A stretch of 8,643 bases of DNA, taken from assembly GCA_016210705.1 (NCBI GenBank), contig JACQTR010000168.1, positions 1-8,643 of the forward strand. The letters run 5' to 3'. Shown here piece by piece: positions 1 through 7,137 of this stretch (the first letter of the stretch is position 1; the number at the start of each line of letters is the position of its first letter). A program made the translations under genes and the position numbers. This DNA is from Chloroflexota bacterium (GTDB lineage: Bacteria; Chloroflexota; Dehalococcoidia; JACQTR01). The notes beneath the pieces are model-generated. The model saw nothing but the letters and a program-made list of their open reading frames with translations. It ran no database searches and was not told the origin of the DNA.

Positions 1-18
1 CAAAGCCTCCGCTATTCA

Positions 19-606
19 TCAATCGAGCTTTAGCTCTGGAATCATTACGGTACTAGAATTTAGACCCTTAGTCTTCAGTTTATCAATTTCAACCGTCACA
101 TCAGCAACTAAGCGCAAATCTGAGGCGAGGCAATCGCTATACGAGACCACAACTACTCTTGGGCCATTGTGGACAACTGCCTCAACCAGGGGAGCAAAAT
201 CGGCATCGCCACTGAACAACACAGCAACGTCCATGACACCACGATGTACGTGTTCAAGCATGTCAACCGCAAGAAGCACATCCACGCCTTTTTGAGTCCG
301 ACGTGACAAACTAGACGCATGGCGCAAAAAGCCATGCCTCACGTGGACGTCTTCTAACTCATCGAGTTTTGCGAAATAGCGAAGCACCTTGTCCCTGTCA
401 GGGTGTTGTTCATCTGGTTCAGCGTCATAGTACCAAACCCTTGCGATCCGACAAGGTGTCCCTAACCACATGTCTTCATATGCTCCTGCTAAAACAATCC
501 CTGCTAAGTTTTTGAACTGGACGAATTCCGGCCCCCTATGTTTTTGTACTGCCTTGCGGATATTATACCCGTCTACATAAACGTACGTGCGCAAGAAATC
601 TGCCAT
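19..606 (-). CDS. NYN-domain (LabA/DUF88-like, PIN-fold) protein, putative RNase
   Basis: This 195-residue protein looks like a single NYN domain, a PIN-like fold found in predicted metal-dependent RNases. Visible acidic residues in the expected places are D12 in YVDGYN, D109 and D115 in GVDVLLAVDML, and D134/D136 in FSGDADFAPLV. The SGDxDFxPL motif is the clearest family mark. These acids normally bind Mg2+ or Mn2+ in the active site, so the protein is probably catalytically competent. There is no signal peptide or membrane segment, so a cytoplasmic location is expected. The ATG at 606 is preceded by an AGGAGGTG-type ribosome binding site (619-628), with a rather long spacing of about 12 nt. 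This site lies inside the end of a short upstream reading frame that stops five bases before the ATG. The substrate is unknown. It could act in RNA turnover or defence, or as a toxin-like nuclease; sequence alone does not decide. Confidence 0.85.
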   Translation of the reverse strand: MADFLRTYVYVDGYNIRKAVQKHRGPEFVQFKNLAGIVLAGAYEDMWLGTPCRIARVWYYDAEPDEQHPDRDKVLRYFAKLDELEDVHVRHGFLRHASSLSRRTQKGVDVLLAVDMLEHVHRGVMDVAVLFSGDADFAPLVEAVVHNGPRVVVVSYSDCLASDLRLVADVTVEIDKLKTKGLNSSTVMIPELKLD

Positions 607-611
607 TGGCT

Positions 612-740
612 CTATTTCACCTCCTCCAGCTCCACGATGTGCTCCAGGACGGCGATGGCGTTTTCCACCGCCAGCTTCCTGTCAATCTGAGCGCGACGAA
701 GAATCTCCAAAGACTTATGGCTCTGCGGGAACAAACTCAC
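612..740 (-). CDS. possible small helical protein (about 42 residues)
   Basis: A short open frame runs from a GTG at 740 to a TAG at 612-614, filling the gap between the DUF6623-like gene and the NYN gene. The translated core, ending ...AVLEHIVELEEVK, is rich in Leu, Ile, Val, Glu, Lys and Arg in an amphipathic helix or coiled-coil pattern. Its codons mostly end in G or C, as in a real gene. The start is uncertain. The GTG at 740 overlaps the last codons of the upstream gene and has no good Shine-Dalgarno. A TTG further in, or a later GTG preceded by AGGAAG, are alternatives. The frame stops five bases before the NYN start and carries that gene's ribosome binding site, which suggests translational coupling. 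I do not recognise the family. It could instead be the decayed 3' end of a larger gene. Confidence 0.4.
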   Translation of the reverse strand: MSLFPQSHKSLEILRRAQIDRKLAVENAIAVLEHIVELEEVK

Positions 741-1362
741 ACCCAATGGCAACGATTATGGCTTTTTTCGTTTCCGTACGGTTGCTGGGCTCATCTTCTG
801 GCCGAAAATTCGCTACCAACTGGTCACTACCACCAACCTGCTCATACTTTTCGAGACGCCTCTGGTTCTTATAACGGACTCGGACACTGACTCCCAGCCC
901 GGTGCGGATCTCAATATCTTGCGGCATCGTTAAAGTTTTCTCAACGGGCGTTTGCACGTGAGGGGACTGCCATTGGAGGTCGTCCCTTGCGAAGATCCGT
1001 CTAGCGCCATCGTACACATGGACCTGCCTTATCCAAGCTCCACCAAAGTCTCTGACATACTTGTATGGCCTTTGATGGCCCGTATCGACTTCATAGCCCA
1101 GGTCAGCATCGCTGTCGTATTCGGTTCCGAATAGCACCATCACGTTGCGAAGCTTGGGAAGATAACGCTCAGCTTCGATGGCTAAGCTGGGCATAGGAAT
1201 GTGAAACTGCAACCAGGGCTCGTTTTGATTGTCTGGGCTCTGAACATTTCCAACCAGAAGAAAACCAGGCCCTTGAGGCTCCCCTACGCCCCAGTCATAA
1301 CCATAATCAATTACTTGCAGCTGGCCGCTATTGCCATGCACCCATATTTGTTGATTGGCCAT
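715..1362 (-). CDS. DUF6623-like hypothetical protein
   Basis: This 215-residue protein has no catalytic motif that I recognise. It opens with NQQIWVHGNSGQ, has FHIPMPS near residue 55 and VHVYDGARRIF near 115, and ends with a GLGVSVRVRY strand and IIVAIGCEF. That series (WVHGN, FHIP, VHVYDG, GLGxSV) recalls the uncharacterised DUF6623 family, probably a compact beta-sandwich. The family call is from memory of the pattern, and the function is unknown. There is no signal peptide or membrane helix. The ATG at 1362 follows a strong GAGGAGG Shine-Dalgarno eight bases upstream, so the start is well supported. It lies 71 bases after leuC on the same strand, with no clear terminator between them, so read-through from leuC is possible. 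A region near residues 85-100 (EYDSDADLGYEVDTGHQRPY) looks like a family-specific insert or loop. Confidence 0.75.
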   Translation of the reverse strand: MANQQIWVHGNSGQLQVIDYGYDWGVGEPQGPGFLLVGNVQSPDNQNEPWLQFHIPMPSLAIEAERYLPKLRNVMVLFGTEYDSDADLGYEVDTGHQRPYKYVRDFGGAWIRQVHVYDGARRIFARDDLQWQSPHVQTPVEKTLTMPQDIEIRTGLGVSVRVRYKNQRRLEKYEQVGGSDQLVANFRPEDEPSNRTETKKAIIVAIGCEFVPAEP

Positions 1363-1433
1363 TTACCTTGCCTCCTCATCCTCGGGCTGAATTCAGGTCG
1401 AATGCTAAGTAGAACAAGGCGGTTGTAAACCGG

Positions 1434-2687
1434 TCACATCACCTCTTCCGGACCGGCGATGCGCCCTAATATAGCGCTGGCGGCGGCCACGGCCGGGTTG
1501 CTCAAATAGACCTCCGAGCCGGGGCTTCCCATGCGTCCCACGAAGTTGCGGTTAGTGGTGGCCACGCAGCGCTCGCCATCGGCCAGAATCCCCATATAAC
1601 CTCCCAGGCAGGGGCCACAGGTGGGAGTGCTAACGGCGACGCCGCTACGGATGAAGGTCTCCATTAACCCTTCTTGGATGGCCTGAAGACATACCTCTGG
1701 CGAACCGGGGAGGACTATGCAGCGCACCCAGGGGGCCACCCGTTTTCCTTTGATGACCTGTGCCGCAATCCGCAAGTCATCGATACGGCCGTTGGTGCAA
1801 CTGCCGATAACCGCCTGGTCAATGTCTATTCTACCCACTTGGCTGATGGGCTTGACGTTGGCCGGAGAGTGAGGGAAGGCCACCTGAGGCTCTATGGTGC
1901 TTACATCGAACTGGCGAACTTCCTGGTATTGGGCGTCTGGGTCGGTCTCATAGGCTTGATATGGACGTCGGGCTCGGTCTTTGACAAAAGCCAGGGTTTT
2001 TTCGTCCACGGGGAAGAGGCCGGCCTTGGCCCCGGCCTCCACCGCCATGTTGGCCATGGTGAAGCGAGCGTCCATAGGCAGGGCCGTTATAGCCTCGCCG
2101 TCAAACTCCAGGGCGGAGTAGATGGCGCCATCCACCCCGATCTGGCCGATAGTGTGGAGAATGAGGTCTTTGCCTCCCACCCATTTCTGGCGTTGGCCGT
2201 GGTAAAGGAACCTGATAGTGGGAGGAACCCTCATCCAGATGTCGCCGGTGGCCATGGCACAGGCCACATCGGTGGAGCCCATGCCGGTGGCAAAGGCTCC
2301 GAGGCCTCCATAAGTACAGGTGTGGGAGTCAGCGCCAACAACCACGTCGCCAGGCACCACCAACCCCTTCTCGGGAAGAAGGACGTGCTCGATGCCCATT
2401 TCACCCACTTCAAAGAAAACCAATCCCTGCTCCCTGGAGAACTCTCGCAGGATTTTGGCGTTCTCGGCCGAGGGGATGTCCTTATTGGGGACGAAGTGAT
2501 CGGGCACCAGAACCACCCGCTGGGGGTCGAAGACCCTACTTACTCCGAGGCGGCGAAACTCTTTAATAGCTAAAGGGGCGGTGACGTCGTTAGCCAGGAC
2601 CATGTCGGCCCGGACGTTGATGAGCTCACCGGGGCTTACTTGGTTGCGCCCACAATGGGCGGCCAGAATTTTTTCGGCTAAGGTCAA
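1434..2687 (-). CDS. leuC: 3-isopropylmalate dehydratase large subunit
   Basis: This is the large, iron-sulfur subunit of isopropylmalate isomerase, which converts 2-isopropylmalate to 3-isopropylmalate in leucine synthesis together with the small subunit LeuD. From the TTG start at 2687 it is 417 residues, the usual length for the short LeuC/HacA type. The three 4Fe-4S ligands are visible: C297 in GSCTNG, and C357 and C360 in TCGPC. Other family marks are NDVTAP (33-38), VPDHFVPNKD (61-70), GADSHTCTYGGLGAF (118-132) and the closing SNPAVAAASAI. The start is fixed by an AGGAGG seven bases upstream and by the family N-terminus (TLAEKIL). A longer in-frame version from an ATG at 2939 exists, but it overlaps the PH-domain gene and has no homology-like content. 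Homoaconitase or related isomerases share this family, but the adjacent leuA supports LeuC. No leuD lies in the window. Confidence 0.95.
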   Translation of the reverse strand: MTLAEKILAAHCGRNQVSPGELINVRADMVLANDVTAPLAIKEFRRLGVSRVFDPQRVVLVPDHFVPNKDIPSAENAKILREFSREQGLVFFEVGEMGIEHVLLPEKGLVVPGDVVVGADSHTCTYGGLGAFATGMGSTDVACAMATGDIWMRVPPTIRFLYHGQRQKWVGGKDLILHTIGQIGVDGAIYSALEFDGEAITALPMDARFTMANMAVEAGAKAGLFPVDEKTLAFVKDRARRPYQAYETDPDAQYQEVRQFDVSTIEPQVAFPHSPANVKPISQVGRIDIDQAVIGSCTNGRIDDLRIAAQVIKGKRVAPWVRCIVLPGSPEVCLQAIQEGLMETFIRSGVAVSTPTCGPCLGGYMGILADGERCVATTNRNFVGRMGSPGSEVYLSNPAVAAASAILGRIAGPEEVM

Positions 2688-3202
2688 GAGATGGCCTCCT
2701 TTCCTGAAGTATCTAAACTTTTGTTGGGGGCGACTCGAGCTTGGTCGCGGAGCCGATCCACCAGGGAGTGGAGCTCCGCTGGCTTTGGTATGCCCGTTAG
2801 GGAAAAATTCCTCACCGTACCCGCCGTTTGGCACTCGATGTCGCCAAAGTTGAACAGGGTCCGTAAAATACCAGAGCGAGTTATGGTCATATCTTGTATA
2901 TCCACCAGGTCGGTGGTGGAAATATGAAGATGGAACCAATGATTCTTGGTGCTATCCACCAGTCTTTGGTCGGTTATCACCCAGATATCGTTATCGTAGC
3001 GGTATTTGATAAAGTAGATCCTCACCGCCCAATAAAGAAGCCAAAGGGCGGATATCACCAAAATTACGGTGCGGGGAAGGCCCTCAAAGCGGTCAGTGTA
3101 GACCACAAGGCCTACCAAAAAGGCCGCGGGTATCACTGCCTCCAGCACGGCTAAAATAAGGCGTGGATAGAGATAAAGCCAGTGGCGCCGCGCCAGGGCC
3201 AT
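2684..3202 (-). CDS. bacterial PH-domain membrane protein (bPH2/YdbS-like)
   Basis: This 172-residue protein has two predicted membrane helices near residues 13-35 and 44-64, joined by a short loop. A cytoplasmic bacterial PH-like domain follows, with the typical YDNDIWVITDQRLVDSTKN opening (about 69-87) and the GILRTLFNFGDIECQTAG core (111-128). Such proteins have a membrane-anchored PH fold; their ligands are mostly unknown. The ATG at 3202 follows GAGGAG at 3206-3211. It starts 35 bases after leuA ends, and its TGA shares bases with the TTG start of leuC (TTGA, 2687-2684), so it is an operon member and probably translationally coupled to leuC. Nothing in the sequence ties it biochemically to leucine synthesis. 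The last ~20 residues are polar and likely disordered. Confidence 0.85.
   Translation of the reverse strand: MALARRHWLYLYPRLILAVLEAVIPAAFLVGLVVYTDRFEGLPRTVILVISALWLLYWAVRIYFIKYRYDNDIWVITDQRLVDSTKNHWFHLHISTTDLVDIQDMTITRSGILRTLFNFGDIECQTAGTVRNFSLTGIPKPAELHSLVDRLRDQARVAPNKSLDTSGKEAIS
2695..2700 (-). promoter_or_regulatory. Shine-Dalgarno that fixes the TTG start of leuC
   Basis: AGGAGG sits seven bases upstream of the TTG at 2687 and inside the last codons of the PH-domain gene. Together with the TTGA stop/start overlap it decides the leuC start. It also shows that leuC translation begins within the end of the preceding gene. Confidence 0.85.
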
Positions 3203-3237
3203 TATCTCCTCTTTTTCTTGTAAAGGGAACGGCAGCT

Positions 3238-4773
<1,536 letters not shown>

Positions 4774-4783
4774 TTTGGTTCAG

Positions 4784-4852
4784 CCTCCTTCTGGTTAATA
4801 TGCAACGTTCCCGTGGGCCCTCCCGGCTAGGCCGGAGGGCCGCAGAAGGAGG
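4784..4852 (-). promoter_or_regulatory. leuA translational attenuator: anti-SD arm in Leu codons pairs with leuA SD
   Basis: On the transcript, CCTCCTTCTG (4852 to 4843) is a perfect 10-nt reverse complement of CAGAAGGAGG (4793 to 4784), which contains the leuA Shine-Dalgarno. The first arm is exactly Leu codons 14-17 of the leader peptide (last base of codon 14 onward). The arms enclose 49 nt, which include a GC-rich hairpin that would bring them together. Pairing would hide the leuA ribosome binding site. A ribosome stalled on the Leu codons would cover the first arm and release it. The pairing is seen directly; the regulatory mechanism is inferred. Confidence 0.75.
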
Positions 4853-4893
4853 AGAGCTAGGTTTAGGAACAGGGGAAACCTGTGTTGCATCAT
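4795..4893 (-). CDS. leucine-rich leader peptide (leu attenuator uORF)
   Basis: A 32-codon ORF ends in TAA 21 nt before the leuA ATG and starts at tandem ATG codons (4893 and 4890). Eight of its residues are Leu, including four in a row at codons 14-17 (CTC CTC CTT CTG), in the core LALLLLRPSGLAGRAHG. Leucine codon runs just upstream of a leucine gene are the hallmark of leader peptides that sense charged tRNA-Leu. The codons after the run (18-26) form the 5' arm, loop and 3' arm of a strong hairpin. The start has only a weak Shine-Dalgarno-like TTAAG before it. If transcription begins at the first ATG the message could be leaderless, because TTGGTA and CATGAA are spaced 17 nt apart just upstream, though both match consensus poorly. 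The ORF is too short and too biased to be an ordinary protein. Confidence 0.8.
   Translation of the reverse strand: MMQHRFPLFLNLALLLLRPSGLAGRAHGNVAY
4816..4841 (-). promoter_or_regulatory. GC-rich hairpin in the leu leader
   Basis: GGCCCTCCGGC (4841-4831), loop CTA, then GCCGGGAGGGCC (4827-4816) gives an 11-bp stem with one bulged G. It begins one base after the last Leu codon of the run, so a ribosome stalled there would melt it. No run of U follows, so it does not look like an intrinsic terminator. It probably acts as a structural spacer that closes the anti-SD/SD pairing. Confidence 0.7.
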
Positions 4894-4929
4894 CTTAATT
4901 TCATGCTAATTGTTCAAAAGATTACCAAC

Positions 4930-5493
4930 CTAATTTTGTGCGTCATAAATGCTCTTCAATCGGCCTATTATTTGGTGGAACTCCTCGTGTTTGTCCGCCC
5001 CAATCCTTTCCTTTTCTAATTTCTCAAATTCCCGCAAAAGCTCGGCTTGTTTCTCATGAGTAAGGCGAGCATCGCCCAAAGGGTAAATTACATTATTTTC
5101 TATATCAATGTGCCGTTCCAAAAGCTTGGCTTGCTCGGTAACGGTTTGAATGATTTTGGAGGTTCCGTTTAAGCTTTTTTCTTTATACTCTTTTATGGCG
5201 TCGTCAAATCCTTTGATTAAGTTACTTATTATAGCGTGTTCCATAAGCATAACCCCAATAGGTGGGCCACCATGGCGAGGGATGCCCGCCTGTTCCAAGG
5301 CTGGGTATAGCACCTCCGCCTCTTTGCTGTGGTGGACGCTGTCGAGAAAGGTCTTCAGAAAGTCAAGAATCTGTTCCAGATGATCGGGGTTCACCTCTTC
5401 CCCAGATGAAAGCTTTTTACAGACCCCTTTCATAATGCTCAACATGGTTTTTATGTCTTCATGCTCGTTTTTAAGTTGTTCGGTGGGGGTCAC
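4930..5493 (-). CDS. hemerythrin-like HHE domain protein (second copy)
   Basis: This 187-residue protein is a hemerythrin-type four-helix bundle that should bind a diiron (or other metal) centre. Candidate ligands are H11 in NEHEDIK, H54/E58 in VHHSKE, H86 in LMEHA and H128/E132 in HIDIENNVIYP; the HxxxE spacing appears twice. A conserved tail, GADKHEEFH (about 165-173), is shared with the neighbouring copy. No signal peptide or membrane helix is seen, so it is likely cytoplasmic. The start is GTG at 5493, with GAGGAGAAG (5497-5505) just upstream, and the N-terminus MTPTE matches its paralogue. It follows the first copy by 59 bases and ends 36 bases before the leucine leader peptide. A sampled 60-base line (5161-5220) is only 20/60 G+C, lower than its paralogue. 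Family members act in oxygen or NO sensing, metal storage and redox repair; the role here is unknown. Confidence 0.9.
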   Translation of the reverse strand: MTPTEQLKNEHEDIKTMLSIMKGVCKKLSSGEEVNPDHLEQILDFLKTFLDSVHHSKEAEVLYPALEQAGIPRHGGPPIGVMLMEHAIISNLIKGFDDAIKEYKEKSLNGTSKIIQTVTEQAKLLERHIDIENNVIYPLGDARLTHEKQAELLREFEKLEKERIGADKHEEFHQIIGRLKSIYDAQN

Positions 5494-5552
5494 AGTCTTC
5501 TCCTCAGCATCCCTGGTGGAACCAGTTCATTCAGAACTTGCTCTTTACCTGT

Positions 5553-6107
5553 TCATACCCCGTAAATGTCTTTTAGACTAGCTATCATCCGGTGGAATTC
5601 TTCGTGTTTGCCCGCGCCTATGCGTTCCTCCTCAATTTTGTCAAACTCCTTGAGGAGCTCTTGTTGCCTCTGAGCTGAGAGGTGAGCGTCGCCCATGGGA
5701 TAAAGGATGTTGTTCTCTTTATCGATGTGCTGGCGCAATAGCTCGGCGTAGTTGGTGGCATTGTGCACTATTTTGGCTTTCGCCCCTGGCTGCTTTTCTC
5801 TATATTCTTTTATCCCTTCGTCCAAACCCCTGACGTAGCCACGTCCCTCATCGTGTTCCATAAGCATAATGCCAATGGGCCCGCCCTGGCGAGGGATGCC
5901 AGCCTGTTCCATGGCCGGAAAGAGTATGTCCTCTTCTTTGCCATGGTGGCAGCGATCGGCGAAGGTCTTGATAAAGTCCAGAATCTGTTCTAAGTGCCCA
6001 ATATCGATCTCTTCTCCAGCCGATAGTTTTTGAGAAATCCTATCCAGGATGCTTAGCACGGTTTTGATGGCCTCATGCTCTTCCATTAATACTTCGGTTG
6101 GGGTCAT
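5553..6107 (-). CDS. hemerythrin-like HHE domain protein (first copy)
   Basis: This 184-residue paralogue of the following gene carries the same metal-ligand pattern: H11 in EEHEAIK, H54/E58 in CHHGKE, H85 in LMEHDEG and H127/E131 in HIDKENNILYP. It also has the GAGKHEEFH tail. The two proteins align almost end to end with only one- or two-residue gaps, consistent with a tandem duplication. The ATG at 6107 is ten bases after the ilvC stop. Its Shine-Dalgarno-like GGAAGG partly overlaps that stop codon, so it is almost certainly cotranscribed with ilvC. It is expected to be cytoplasmic and metal-binding. A regulatory, oxygen-sensing or iron-sulfur protecting role near oxygen-sensitive BCAA enzymes is speculation; LeuC and IlvD-type dehydratases are known to be oxygen sensitive. 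Confidence 0.9.
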   Translation of the reverse strand: MTPTEVLMEEHEAIKTVLSILDRISQKLSAGEEIDIGHLEQILDFIKTFADRCHHGKEEDILFPAMEQAGIPRQGGPIGIMLMEHDEGRGYVRGLDEGIKEYREKQPGAKAKIVHNATNYAELLRQHIDKENNILYPMGDAHLSAQRQQELLKEFDKIEEERIGAGKHEEFHRMIASLKDIYGV

Positions 6108-6117
6108 GTTTTCCTTC

Positions 6118-7116
6118 CTACCGGTTTTTTTGGAGCCAGCTCATCATACTTCTAAGTTCCTCACCCACGGCCTCGATCTCGTGCTCTGCCTCCAGGCGGC
6201 GCCAGGCGTTGAAGCTGGGCCGACCGGCTTGGTTTTCCAGGATCCATTCCCTGGCGAAGGTGCCCTCCTGAATCTCGCTCAAAATCTCGCGCATCTCGTC
6301 TCGAACCATATCATCGATGATGCGCGGGCCCCTCGTATAGTCGCCGTATTCGGCGGTGTCGCTCACCGAATAGCGCATGTACCCTAGTCCTCCCTGGTAG
6401 ATTAGGTCTACGATGAGCTTGAGCTCGTGGAGGCACTCGAAGTAGGCCAGCTCCGGCTGATAGCCGGCCTCCACCAAGGTCTCGAAGCCAGCCTTGATGA
6501 GGGCAGTGACACCACCACAGAGCACCGCCTGCTCACCGAAGAGGTCGGTCTCCGTTTCCTCGGCGAAGGTAGTCTCCAGAACCCCGGCTCGGGTGGAGCC
6601 GATCCCCTTGGCATAGGCTAAAGCCAGGGAATGCGCCTGGCCAGAGGTGTCCTGATGAACAGCTAAGAGGGCTGGAACCCCGGAACCCTCGGTATAAACT
6701 CGGCGCATCATATGGCCGGGGCTTTTGGGGGCCACCATGGCCACATCGATATTGGAGGGAGGCATGATCTGGTTGTAGTGGATGTTAAAGCCGTGGGCGA
6801 ACATGAGCATTTTCCCCGGCTCCAGCGCTTTTTCTATAGATTGATAATAGACCTCTTTTTGAGCCTGGTCAGGAACAAGCATCATGACTATATCGGCTGT
6901 CCTAGCCACCTCGGCCACGGTAGCCACCGGTAATCCAGCCGCTTCGGCCCGTGGCCAACTGGCGCTCTTTTTATACAGGCCCACCATCACTTTCAAACCG
7001 CTGTCTTTGAGATTTAAGGCATGGGCGTGGCCCTGGCTGCCATAGCCGATGACGCCGATGGTCTTATCTTTAAGCAGTTCCAGGTCGGCGTCTTTATCGT
7101 AATACATTTGAGGCAT
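6118..7116 (-). CDS. ilvC: ketol-acid reductoisomerase (class I)
   Basis: This 332-residue enzyme isomerises and reduces acetolactate or acetohydroxybutyrate to the dihydroxy acids of valine and isoleucine synthesis. The N-terminal Rossmann domain shows GYGSQG (24-29). The cofactor loop G46-LYKKSAS-W54 keeps two serines usual for NADPH phosphate binding, though not the Arg of many homologues. Active-site marks are H108 in AHGFNIH, K131 in APKSPGH, and the Mg2+ ligands D191 and E195 in ETDLFGEQ. E227 and E231 in FECLHE and S250/S252 in RYSVSDT complete the C-terminal knotted domain. The length is typical of class I. The ATG at 7116 has AAAGGAA upstream. It follows ilvN by 21 bases and precedes the hemerythrin pair by ten. 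Confidence 0.97.
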   Translation of the reverse strand: MPQMYYDKDADLELLKDKTIGVIGYGSQGHAHALNLKDSGLKVMVGLYKKSASWPRAEAAGLPVATVAEVARTADIVMMLVPDQAQKEVYYQSIEKALEPGKMLMFAHGFNIHYNQIMPPSNIDVAMVAPKSPGHMMRRVYTEGSGVPALLAVHQDTSGQAHSLALAYAKGIGSTRAGVLETTFAEETETDLFGEQAVLCGGVTALIKAGFETLVEAGYQPELAYFECLHELKLIVDLIYQGGLGYMRYSVSDTAEYGDYTRGPRIIDDMVRDEMREILSEIQEGTFAREWILENQAGRPSFNAWRRLEAEHEIEAVGEELRSMMSWLQKNR

Positions 7117-7137
7117 GGGTTTGTTCCTTTCTTAAGG

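Noticed and set aside
1420..1432. Small inverted repeat CGGTT-TAC-AACCG just after leuC
   Set aside because: The stem is only 5 bp and no U-run follows, so it is not convincing as a terminator.
1674..2573. 299-residue open frame on the plus strand
   Set aside because: It lies wholly antisense to leuC, which has full family motifs; the translation shows no recognisable domain and looks like a codon-bias shadow.
4900..4928. Promoter-like TTGGTA and CATGAA with 17-nt spacing upstream of the leader peptide
   Set aside because: Matches to consensus are only 4/6 and 3/6; not called as a promoter, only mentioned as a possibility.
4774..4929. T-box riboswitch considered upstream of leuA
   Set aside because: The region is only about 155 nt, has no recognisable T-box motif and is mostly occupied by the leader ORF and its hairpin.
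5513..5538. Two overlapping 5-bp hairpins between the hemerythrin genes
   Set aside because: They are short, share bases at 5524-5525 and have no U-tract; chance is likely.
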